A stretch of DNA of 54,116 bases from Tannerella sp. (GTDB taxonomy: Bacteria; Bacteroidota; Bacteroidia; Bacteroidales; Tannerellaceae): contig JAISUX010000131.1 in the NCBI GenBank assembly GCA_031271805.1, positions 1 through 54,116 on the forward strand, in the 5' to 3' direction. Positions within the stretch are counted from its first letter, which is position 1. Each line of letters begins with the position of its first letter. The notes under the pieces were generated by a model. The model was given only the letters and a program-made list of their open reading frames with translations. It was not told the DNA's origin and did no database searches. This document shows, piece after piece, positions 8,829 through 16,596 of this stretch. A program made the translations under genes and the position numbers.

Positions 8829-9645
8829 AGAATTGAATTTACGGCTGCGGAAGATCCGGCATGTAGCATTGGATATGGACGGGACGATTTACAAAGGTAA
8901 GACGCTGTTTCCTTTCACCGTGCCCTTTCTGATGCGTTTGAAAGAGAATGGTATAAGCTATTCTTTTTTGACTAATAATCCGTCCAAAAGCACCGACGAT
9001 TATGTGAAACGCCTCGATGCGATGGGCATACCGGCGCGTCGCGAGGAAATTTATACTTCGGCTCAGGCGACGATTGATTATATAAGGTTTAACTTCCCGG
9101 CTTTCAAGCGGTTGTTTATCCTTGGTACGCCGAGTATGATTGAGGAATTTGAAGATGCGGGATTCGTTTCGACTGCCGATGATGTCGCCGACGAGCCTGA
9201 TGCGGTAGTTGTTGGCTTCGATATGTCGTTGGTTTATAGTCGTTTGTGTCGCGCGTCTTGGTGGATTCAACAGGGACTGCCTTATATCGCTACCAATCCC
9301 GACCGTGTGTGTCCGACCGACCAGCCTGTTGTGTTGGTCGATTGCGGTTCGATATGCGCCTGCATAGAGAAAGCCGTCGGCCGCACGCCCGACGTCGTCA
9401 TAGGCAAGCCCGACCCACGTATGTTGTCGGGCATTTTGCAACGCTATAATCTTGAACCCGAAGAGGTTGCGATGATAGGCGACCGAATTTACACCGACAT
9501 GCAGTTGGCTCATAACGTCGGGGCTTTGGGCGTGTTAGTGCTGTCGGGTGAGGCGACTGTCGAAGATGTTGAAGCCTCCGAACTCAAACCCAACCTCGTC
9601 GTCGAAAACATTGCACAATTCGGAAATTTATTGCTAAATACTTGA
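8812..9645 (+). CDS. HAD-IIA (NagD/phosphoglycolate phosphatase-like) hydrolase
   Basis: A 277-residue cytoplasmic haloacid-dehalogenase phosphatase of subclass IIA. Motif I is DMDGT (nucleophile Asp21, acid/base Asp23), motif II is FLTNNPSKS, the motif III Lys is in VIGKPDPRML, and motif IV is MIGDRIYTDMQLA. A C2-type cap separates motifs II and III. ATG 8812 overlaps the transporter gene by 17 bp, and ATG 8818 is an equally good start. Relatives dephosphorylate glycerol-3-phosphate, phosphoglycolate or sugar phosphates. Placement after a glycerol-3-phosphate carrier makes glycerol-3-phosphate a reasonable guess, but the substrate is not shown by sequence alone. Confidence 0.88.
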   Translation: MDMKNEELNLRLRKIRHVALDMDGTIYKGKTLFPFTVPFLMRLKENGISYSFLTNNPSKSTDDYVKRLDAMGIPARREEIYTSAQATIDYIRFNFPAFKRLFILGTPSMIEEFEDAGFVSTADDVADEPDAVVVGFDMSLVYSRLCRASWWIQQGLPYIATNPDRVCPTDQPVVLVDCGSICACIEKAVGRTPDVVIGKPDPRMLSGILQRYNLEPEEVAMIGDRIYTDMQLAHNVGALGVLVLSGEATVEDVEASELKPNLVVENIAQFGNLLLNT

Positions 9646-9672
9646 CTGTTTCCGTAAAATCTATTATATTTG
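9641..9672 (+). promoter_or_regulatory. Promoter of the exported oxidoreductase gene
   Basis: CTTG (9641-9644), a 20-bp spacer and TATATTTG (9665-9672, full match to TAnnTTTG). The -33 element overlaps the stop codon of the HAD gene. This places the transcription start near 9680 and supports ATG 9708 as the true start of the next gene. Confidence 0.65.
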
Positions 9673-9707
9673 CAATCGTTTTTAGACTTACGAATGGAGT
9701 AAATATT

Positions 9708-10721
9708 ATGAGTATCAATAGATTAACGGTAATTGTCATTCTTCTCACCTTCGTTTTCCGGCTTGCGGCGCAAGAGGTCGTTAAAATCGGAATAATAGGT
9801 TTGGACACATCCCACTCGCCGGCGTTCATTAAGATGTTGAACTACGACAATCCGTTGCCCGAACATCGTGGTTTCAAGATAGTTGCCGCCTATCCCTACG
9901 GTTCGAAGAAAATCGCAAGCAGTGCGCAGCGTATAAACGGTTATGTCCGCGATGCGATCAAAAATGACGTCAAGATAGTCAATTCCATAGCCGAGCTTTT
10001 GCAGGAAGTCGATTGTGTAATGCTCGAAACCAACGATGGCAACCTGCATCTCGAACAGGCCGCGGAGGTGATAAAATCCGGCAAGCCGCTGTTTGTCGAT
10101 AAGCCTGTCGCTGCTAATCTCACCGAGGCGATAGCTATTTTCCTGTTGGCAAAAAAATATAACGTCAAGTTTTTCTCGGCCTCGCCTTTGCGCTATTCTG
10201 CTCGTAATCAGGAAATTATCAAGGGGAAGTATGGTAAAGTCTTAGGAGCCGACTGTTATTCGCCTTCCACGCGGGAGCCTTCGCACGACGACTTTGCGTG
10301 GTACGGGATTCATGGCATAGAATTGCTGTTCACGGTCATGGGGCAGGGTTGCAAAAGCGTGTCCCGCGTTTCGACGGACGGCACAGACCTTGTTGTCGGC
10401 GTCTGGGCTGACGGACGTATAGGAACGTATCGCGGCGGCCGTACAGGCAAACAGGATTTCGGCGGGACAGCCTTCTGCGAAAAAGGAACTATCTCGGCAG
10501 GCGGCTACGAAGGTAATAGCGAGTTGTTAACCGAAATACTCAAGTTTTTCAAGACAAAAAACATCCCGTTCTCCGAGAATGAAACACTTGAAATCTTCAC
10601 CTTTATGGACGCCTCCGACGAAAGTATCCGTAACGACGGCAAGCCGGTCGATATGGATAAAACCTTCAAAAAAGCGCTCAAGGAAGCTACTAAGGTGTTG
10701 AATAAGAAGAAATTATTGTGA
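9708..10721 (+). CDS. Exported Gfo/Idh/MocA-family oxidoreductase
   Basis: A protein of about 337 residues from ATG 9708. An upstream TTG-initiated extension would begin inside the promoter and is rejected. It starts with a Sec-type signal peptide (VIVILLTFVFRLAAQ). A Rossmann domain follows, whose nucleotide loop reads GIIGLDTSHSPAF instead of the usual GxGxxG. Further motifs are MLETNDGNLHLEQA and FVDKPVAANLTEA, the Lys of the (E/D)KP motif that is catalytic in the family. The second half is the alpha/beta dimer domain with WYGIHGIELL. Family members oxidise or reduce sugars and cyclitols with NAD(P). Export of such an enzyme is unusual unless it carries tightly bound cofactor. It overlaps the convergent MFS gene by 9 bp. 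Confidence 0.85.
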   Translation: MSINRLTVIVILLTFVFRLAAQEVVKIGIIGLDTSHSPAFIKMLNYDNPLPEHRGFKIVAAYPYGSKKIASSAQRINGYVRDAIKNDVKIVNSIAELLQEVDCVMLETNDGNLHLEQAAEVIKSGKPLFVDKPVAANLTEAIAIFLLAKKYNVKFFSASPLRYSARNQEIIKGKYGKVLGADCYSPSTREPSHDDFAWYGIHGIELLFTVMGQGCKSVSRVSTDGTDLVVGVWADGRIGTYRGGRTGKQDFGGTAFCEKGTISAGGYEGNSELLTEILKFFKTKNIPFSENETLEIFTFMDASDESIRNDGKPVDMDKTFKKALKEATKVLNKKKLL

Positions 10722-11951
10722 TTGATCCTCCATATTGGCTGTTTTCGGTTTTAAAACGGTCAATTGCAGGATGATAGCTATTGCGACCACGCCTATAAGC
10801 AGTATAAAGTCGCGGCTCATATTTCCGGTGTCGATAGATTTTCCGAAAATATTGGTGATAAACGCGCCGGCCGTGACGCCGACGAAATTCATCAATCCGT
10901 AAGCCGTAGCGCGGTAACGCGATGAGACGAACTGGCACAAAATAGGCATATTATTGGCGTCGTAGAATCCGAATCCGAACCCGAAGCACAATGCGCCGGC
11001 AAAGACTGTGAACATCGTATCGCCGAATCCGAGCAGGAACAGCGCCGGAATAGTCAGCGCCATGCCGATAGCGCTTATGTAGATGCGTCCCCGCAGGTTT
11101 GATTGTATCCATTTGTCGGAAATCCGGCCTCCGATCAATGTTCCCGCAAACGAAGTCATGGCTAAAGTAATTGTGGCGAAAGGCCCGGCCTCTTCCATCG
11201 GTAATCCGAGAGTATTTGCAAATAGCGTCGGCAGCCAGTTTTTCGTCACCCAACCAGGCATACTTGGCACAGCGAAGAAAAACAGAATGACCCAGAACGC
11301 CACGTTGCCGAACAACATGCCTAAGACTTTGAGGACGTTTCTTTTTTCTGCAATATTTTTTGATGCGTTAATTCTCCTGTCTTTCAGGAAAATTATCAGC
11401 ACAATACTGTAGATAATGCCGATCAAACCGAAAGAGTGGAAAGTCGTCTGCCACGAGTATGCCGCCGCGACGGTTGCTCCGAAGCCTCCTAATGCTTGCC
11501 CGATATAGATGCCGGTGCTGTGTACGCCTACAGCAAGCGATCGAGTGTTAGCCCTGTGATAATCAGCTATTAACGCTAAGGCGGTGGGGATGTAAAACGC
11601 TTCGCTGATCCCCATCAAAGCCCTTAGGATATACAGTTGGTTAAACGTTTTAGCAAATCCCATAACCAATGTCACGCCCGACCATACGAATAAACTGCCT
11701 ACTATCAGCCATTTACGATTTACGCGGTCGCCGATAATTCCCGAAACGGGACTCATAAAAGCGTAAATCCACAGGAAGACGGCCATCAGGCGTCCGAAAT
11801 TGGTTGCGGTATTAAGCTCCGCAATGTCCTCTTTCATAAACGGTTGCATAGTTGAAAGCATCTGGCGGTCAAGGTAATTGAGCATCCCAACGCCCCAGAG
11901 AAGCCCCACAACAAGCCAGGGATAATACTTAAGATTCTGTAATTTATTCAT
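10713..11951 (-). CDS. MFS transporter, probable sialic-acid (NanT-like) carrier
   Basis: A 412-residue, 12-helix major facilitator protein. It opens with the NYLDRQMLSTMQPF segment seen in anion/organic-acid symporters and has the loop 2-3 motif GIIGDRVNRKWLIVG. It is the last gene of the sialic-acid operon, 5 bp after the GntR regulator. By analogy with Bacteroidales nan clusters, where an MFS permease moves N-acetylneuraminate across the inner membrane after SusCD import, this is the likely inner-membrane step. The assignment is by context, because the sequence resembles hexuronate/sialate/tricarboxylate carriers in general. Its 3' end overlaps the convergent oxidoreductase gene. Confidence 0.8.
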   Translation of the reverse strand: MNKLQNLKYYPWLVVGLLWGVGMLNYLDRQMLSTMQPFMKEDIAELNTATNFGRLMAVFLWIYAFMSPVSGIIGDRVNRKWLIVGSLFVWSGVTLVMGFAKTFNQLYILRALMGISEAFYIPTALALIADYHRANTRSLAVGVHSTGIYIGQALGGFGATVAAAYSWQTTFHSFGLIGIIYSIVLIIFLKDRRINASKNIAEKRNVLKVLGMLFGNVAFWVILFFFAVPSMPGWVTKNWLPTLFANTLGLPMEEAGPFATITLAMTSFAGTLIGGRISDKWIQSNLRGRIYISAIGMALTIPALFLLGFGDTMFTVFAGALCFGFGFGFYDANNMPILCQFVSSRYRATAYGLMNFVGVTAGAFITNIFGKSIDTGNMSRDFILLIGVVAIAIILQLTVLKPKTANMEDQSQ

Positions 11952-11956
11952 GATTT

Positions 11957-12682
11957 TTAATTATTCGATAACTTCTTGTTTTTAAGGAAAATCCTGTAAA
12001 CTTCAAAATGTTTTTCGAGCGCCTCGCGATAGCCCTTCTCGTCGTTTTTCTTGATATAATGCAATAAGTCGGTATGAGTGACTATATTGTCCTGTTTTTT
12101 CATCTCAATGTTGATCGGCTCAAGGAAATTTTTGAATTTATCTTTGACGAAAACCATTACGGGATGAATGATATCCTGAAACTCGGATATGGTTTTATTT
12201 CCGGTTATTTCGTATAGGCGGGAATGGAACGAAAATTCGCTGATGGGTGCATATTCGTTGTTTTCGAATACAACACTCATAGTCACAATGCTTTCCAAAT
12301 CAGCCACATCCTTGTCGGTGAGGTTTTGAAATAAGTCGCTACACATGCCTAACTCCAAAGTGATTCGGAAACCAAGCAGGTCGAACAAGGCATCTTCACC
12401 CAGTATTCGCGGGTCAACAATGCGCTTCATCCCGCCAAAAATCGTTGGCTCCGTCAGAATCATTCCCCTGCGTGTCCTGCTCTCTATCAAGCCCATCATT
12501 TTCAGCCGACTCAAGGCTTCGCGCAATACGCTTCGCGCCACACCCAAGGCCCCGGCCAACTCCATCTCGTTAGGAATTGTGTCGCCAACCTTGATGTTCT
12601 TCTCCTTGAAATATGTCAACAACTTGTCTTCGATCTGATCTACCAACGTGACTGTATGATTCTGTATTTTAAGTACTTCCAT
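11957..12682 (-). CDS. GntR-family (FadR/FCD) transcriptional regulator
   Basis: A 241-residue protein with an N-terminal winged helix (about 25-85: GDTIPNEMELAGALGVARSV, LREALSRLKMMGLIESR, RRGMIL). A C-terminal all-helical FCD ligand domain follows (about 110-235, including FSFHSRLYEITGNK and the late THTDLLHYI). FCD regulators commonly sense acidic sugars or carboxylates and repress their own operon. It lies inside the sialic-acid operon, so N-acetylneuraminate or a breakdown product is the likely effector. Candidate operators are the palindromes at 20861-20875 and 20823-20837 by the operon promoter. Confidence 0.9.
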   Translation of the reverse strand: MEVLKIQNHTVTLVDQIEDKLLTYFKEKNIKVGDTIPNEMELAGALGVARSVLREALSRLKMMGLIESRTRRGMILTEPTIFGGMKRIVDPRILGEDALFDLLGFRITLELGMCSDLFQNLTDKDVADLESIVTMSVVFENNEYAPISEFSFHSRLYEITGNKTISEFQDIIHPVMVFVKDKFKNFLEPINIEMKKQDNIVTHTDLLHYIKKNDEKGYREALEKHFEVYRIFLKNKKLSNN

Positions 12683-12705
12683 AAATTTAGCTATTAATAT
12701 TTATT

Positions 12706-15120
12706 TCATTTTATTGCTCGCCATACTTCTATAGGATAGTTCGATTCTATCATTGAGGCGCCTGATTCAATGATTTTGCGATACATTGCCGCACGTTCCT
12801 CAGGCGTTTTCAGTTTGTCGGAAGTCGATGCGGTCGCTACCAGACAACGTAAGCCGTTTTCTTTCATCAAACGGCATAATTCTATTGTTTGCTCGTCGAT
12901 TAAAGCCCCGACGGCGGCAAACATCTGTTCTTTGGGGATGCCGGCGTTGATGTATGCTTGGTAGTCTTCGGGCTTGCGAATTAAAGCCGAAAACATCCGT
13001 TCGTTGTTTTCGTCGAAATAAAACTTCGCTTCTTCGACCGAACGCACCATATTCATTACATAACTATTTGCATCACAGCTCCTTATCATTTCGGCAATCA
13101 TTCCCGGCGGCACGTCTTTTTTATCCAGCAACAACACAGTTTTCCCCCTCGCCCAAAGCAACACCTCTTCGAGCGTCGGTATCCGATAATAGGTGACATC
13201 GCCCTTGGCGTTTTTAAGTCGTAACTGTTGCAGTTCCGTGTATGTATGGTCTGCCACCTTGCCTGTTCCTGTGCTTGTGCGCTCCAAAGTCGCATCGTGG
13301 AAAACCACTATGACGCTGTCTTTCGTTAGCCTTGGGTCGATTTCGAAAACGGCGGGCATCTGCGACAATACATACTCGAATGTCTCAATACAGTTTTCGG
13401 GCAGGCCATTCTCAATGCTTCCCCTATGTCCCTGTACGACAGGCATTTGCCCGTCTTTGTATCTGTAAAACTCATGCAAGGCTTTACTGTCGGAAAGTCC
13501 GAGGTAATGTTTTTTGCATGCTAAATCCCTGATATTCACTTGTTGGAAAATGAGGTCGGCCTGACTGCTTTCGTATAGTATGCCTACGACGGAATCGTTT
13601 ACCGACGTGAGGCACGAGTAACCTCTGCCGCTATATTCATCGAGCAGGACACTGCTTGTCCACGTCATCCCATCGTCGTAGCTTGCTTTTAGCGTTATGT
13701 GATCGCGGGTGTAGCAACTTTCCGGATTACTGAATAGCAGTATGGAGCGTTCCTGACCGTCTTTAATGTAAACATGCTTGAGCAAGCCCGCCATGCAGGT
13801 GGGTTCGATGAGGGCAGAACGCGAGGTCGGATGTTCTGTCCATGTAGCGCCCAAGTCGGTGGTGACGCATATACGTCGCCCATTCTCGGCGCTATTCCCG
13901 CGGTTGCGGTTATCCCTCATATTCAGCATTATAGATCCATCGGAAAGTTGTGCCGCCATACATTCTGTTGTGTTGTTGTAGGCAGGAGCGCTTGTAGTCC
14001 ATGTTTTGCCTCCGTCACGACTGTATGTGATATTCGAGAACGGCAGTCCGGTTTTGTCGCGTCCCTGAGACGGGAAAACCAGAGTGCCGTTGTCAAGCGT
14101 GATGCCGTGTCCGGGCGCCGGGGCGAAGAGCCACCATTCCTGTTTCTTTGCAGTGGTGATATTAATCGGCTCACTCCACGTCAGACCGTCGTCTGTGCTT
14201 TTTGTAATAAGGAACTGCGAGGTTTCTTTGACTCCAAAGCCGGGCTGCGAGCCTTTGGCCTGCCACTGATGCAACCAGCGCGTACTGTCGGCGGTCAGTC
14301 CTTCGACCCATTTACCTGTCTCGCGGTCTAAAACTCCGTGCATCCACAAGCCGGCGATATAGATGTCGCCCGTTGTCTCGTCCGTCAGGATGCAGGCGTC
14401 GCTAACCCCATTGTATTTCTGAGGCAAACCGCCCCATTCCCCCATGTCGAGCGCTATCTGCATCGGTAGCCATGTCCTTCCGCCGTCGAAACTGCGATTC
14501 AGCGCAATGTCGATATCTCCCTGCAAATCGCGGTTCAAATCGCGGCGGGCGTCGTAGATAGCAATCAGGGTGCCTTTTTTAGTCTTAGTTATACCTGGAA
14601 TACGGGTAGTATGAACGCCATCCTGATTGTGCTGTCGGAGAGCCACTCCGGTACGCAAGCCTTCAAACTTAGGCATGGAGGATAAATTCACCATGCCAAA
14701 GGAAGTGGCTATTTCATGGCACGTAACATTGATATGATGTAATAGGTCGATGGAATCTTTCAGTTTGACGGAAAGCCAGAAGATGGTGGTATCTCGACAT
14801 TCGGAGTTCAGAGAGATACTTTTCCCCGGCATCGCAACGCTTCCGTACAAAACTTTATCCGAAAAATTCCCGTTTTCGTCGGCTAAATACAATTCAACTT
14901 TCTCGATATCGGATATGTCGGTCGTGCCTTCAAACGAAAGTTTAAGACTGTTCAAAGAGACTGTTTCCGGACTGATCATTGTGATTTTCAGTACCGGATT
15001 AGTCTCTTTGAGAGTCAAAACCGGCAAAACCGGTTGTTTGCATACGACGGCTACCTTGTCGGTGTAGCCGTCGCATGATGCTAACATGATAATAAGAAAA
15101 GATAAAACAAAATGTCTCAT
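12706..15120 (-). CDS. Bifunctional lipoprotein: GH33 sialidase fused to glycerophosphodiesterase
   Basis: 804 residues with lipobox Cys16 (IMLASC). An N-terminal beta domain (about 40-145) precedes a six-bladed sialidase propeller (about 155-530). The RIP motif supplies Arg173. Asp boxes are at 210-217 (SFDGGRTW), 308-315, 367-374, 420-427 and 480-487. Further triad arginines are Arg402 (LNMRDNR) and Arg472 (CYTRDHITL), and the nucleophile region is Tyr501 with LYES. All catalytic positions appear present. From about 545 a complete GDPD domain follows: GHRG (His565), PEN, EIDPR (593-597), FHDATLERT (His608) and LDKKDVP. Residues 548-566 resemble the lead-in of the stand-alone GDPD at 6546-7460, which marks the joint. 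It is encoded between susD and the GntR gene. The sialidase role is strong; why a diesterase is attached is unknown. Confidence 0.9.
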   Translation of the reverse strand: MRHFVLSFLIIMLASCDGYTDKVAVVCKQPVLPVLTLKETNPVLKITMISPETVSLNSLKLSFEGTTDISDIEKVELYLADENGNFSDKVLYGSVAMPGKSISLNSECRDTTIFWLSVKLKDSIDLLHHINVTCHEIATSFGMVNLSSMPKFEGLRTGVALRQHNQDGVHTTRIPGITKTKKGTLIAIYDARRDLNRDLQGDIDIALNRSFDGGRTWLPMQIALDMGEWGGLPQKYNGVSDACILTDETTGDIYIAGLWMHGVLDRETGKWVEGLTADSTRWLHQWQAKGSQPGFGVKETSQFLITKSTDDGLTWSEPINITTAKKQEWWLFAPAPGHGITLDNGTLVFPSQGRDKTGLPFSNITYSRDGGKTWTTSAPAYNNTTECMAAQLSDGSIMLNMRDNRNRGNSAENGRRICVTTDLGATWTEHPTSRSALIEPTCMAGLLKHVYIKDGQERSILLFSNPESCYTRDHITLKASYDDGMTWTSSVLLDEYSGRGYSCLTSVNDSVVGILYESSQADLIFQQVNIRDLACKKHYLGLSDSKALHEFYRYKDGQMPVVQGHRGSIENGLPENCIETFEYVLSQMPAVFEIDPRLTKDSVIVVFHDATLERTSTGTGKVADHTYTELQQLRLKNAKGDVTYYRIPTLEEVLLWARGKTVLLLDKKDVPPGMIAEMIRSCDANSYVMNMVRSVEEAKFYFDENNERMFSALIRKPEDYQAYINAGIPKEQMFAAVGALIDEQTIELCRLMKENGLRCLVATASTSDKLKTPEERAAMYRKIIESGASMIESNYPIEVWRAIK

Positions 15121-15126
15121 AATAGT

Positions 15127-16578
15127 TTATTTATCATACCCGGGAGTTTGGGTAATATTAGGATTCTGATTGATAGACGTTTGTGAAACAGGCCACAGCA
15201 GTACGTTTTGCACATTCTCGCGCCCTGTCAGGTAGGAATTGCGTTTGAACGCTACGCCCATGCGGATATAATCCCACCAGAGTTTTCCCTCTGCGGCAAA
15301 CTCTTTCAGTCGCTCGTTGAGGATAGCATCGTTGATTTCGTCGGTCGAAAGGCTTGACGAATAGTAGTTGTCCTTGCCGTAGGCGCGTTTGGCAATCTTG
15401 TTCAGGGCGGTGATAGCGCCTGCGCGGTCGTTGTTGGCGTTCTTTATTTCAGCGTCGAAAAGCACTGCGTCGGCATACCGGTAAAAGATAATATCGGAAT
15501 CGAAAATACGGGTTTCGTTTACCCAGTGACCGCAAAACTTGTTGATCCATTGGAAAGTACCGTTTTTCTTGTCGTCGAAGAAGGTTTCAAAACTTACAGT
15601 TGTACGTTGGTCGTCTTCGTTTTCCGACAAAAGCGTTTTATAATCGCTCGTGAAGAAACACCATTGCTGATGGCTGCCGACTTTTACCGGATGTTCAATA
15701 TATTCCGGCGAGATATACTGCGACGGTACAAGCCAGTCGGAAGCCGCTCCGCCGGTATATTCATCTTGTATGAAACTCAATGCGAAGATGATTTCGGGGC
15801 CGAGTTCGTTCTCAAAGATAGATGAAAAATCGTCTTCAAGCGAATACATCGAATTGTTCAAAACGGTGTTGACGGCGCTTGCCGCGTTACTTAACGCCGT
15901 TGCACCGCCGTTGCGCACTTTGTACAACCAGAGGTTATAGTCGGCCTTGAGGATATTGAGCGCCCCCTGCGAAGGGAGATTGCGGTCGGTGACGGAAGTC
16001 GGCATTAATGCCAGCGCCGCATCAATATCCAATCCCACCTGAGCGAACACTTTGTCGGCGCTTTCACGTGTGGGGAACAGCCCTTCCTGCTTGTCGGATT
16101 CAAAACCTTCAAGCAGCAGCGGCGCATCACCCCAGATGCGTCCGATCCAGTAATAACAGAACGCGCGTACGAAATAGGCGTTGGCAATGACGCGATTTTT
16201 CTGGATTTCGCTGGCGAACGAAATGTCGGGAGTGTATTTCAGCACAAGATTGGCTGCATTGATAGTAGTGTAAATATCAGCCCAGTTACACATTGAATGG
16301 GCGGGAGTCATGCTGTTTTGATATGTCTGGTCGTAGTCCAGCGCACTTGTTAAACCTTCGCCCCACAAGCCCGTACGGTATTCGCCCCAGTATATGTATG
16401 CTGTATTGAAAGCCGACCTGTAGCGGTTCATCAGTCCGTACATAGCCGAGGTGGCGTCGCCCTCCTCGCGCCACATGGAACTTGCGGAAACCTGACTTGT
16501 CTGAATGACGTCGAGGTCGCCGTGACACGAAATTAAGAGTAAATTCGAGATAATCAGTAAAATAATATTCTTTTTCAT
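15127..16578 (-). CDS. SusD/RagB-family lipoprotein of the sialic-acid operon (NanU-like)
   Basis: A 483-residue SusD-like surface lipoprotein with lipobox LLLISC (Cys18). Family features include an ANAYFVRAFCYYWIGRIWGD segment in the TPR core, a YRYADAVLFDAEI block near residue 375 and the terminal NPNITQTPGYDK. It follows its SusC partner by 18 bp and precedes the sialidase by 6 bp. In characterised oral Bacteroidales the SusD of a nan operon (NanU) binds sialic acid at the cell surface, so the same role is inferred here from context. The YADAVLF block departs slightly from the usual YADVLLM. Confidence 0.93.
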   Translation of the reverse strand: MKKNIILLIISNLLLISCHGDLDVIQTSQVSASSMWREEGDATSAMYGLMNRYRSAFNTAYIYWGEYRTGLWGEGLTSALDYDQTYQNSMTPAHSMCNWADIYTTINAANLVLKYTPDISFASEIQKNRVIANAYFVRAFCYYWIGRIWGDAPLLLEGFESDKQEGLFPTRESADKVFAQVGLDIDAALALMPTSVTDRNLPSQGALNILKADYNLWLYKVRNGGATALSNAASAVNTVLNNSMYSLEDDFSSIFENELGPEIIFALSFIQDEYTGGAASDWLVPSQYISPEYIEHPVKVGSHQQWCFFTSDYKTLLSENEDDQRTTVSFETFFDDKKNGTFQWINKFCGHWVNETRIFDSDIIFYRYADAVLFDAEIKNANNDRAGAITALNKIAKRAYGKDNYYSSSLSTDEINDAILNERLKEFAAEGKLWWDYIRMGVAFKRNSYLTGRENVQNVLLWPVSQTSINQNPNITQTPGYDK

Positions 16579-16596
16579 TGCATATAATATTAAATG

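Noticed and set aside
8839-9513. 224-codon minus-strand frame opposite the HAD phosphatase
   Set aside because: Antisense shadow of a gene with all four HAD motifs; no ribosome site or domain.
9642-9707. TTG-initiated extension of the exported oxidoreductase
   Set aside because: It overlaps the promoter and the previous stop codon. The Met at 9708 gives a proper signal peptide.
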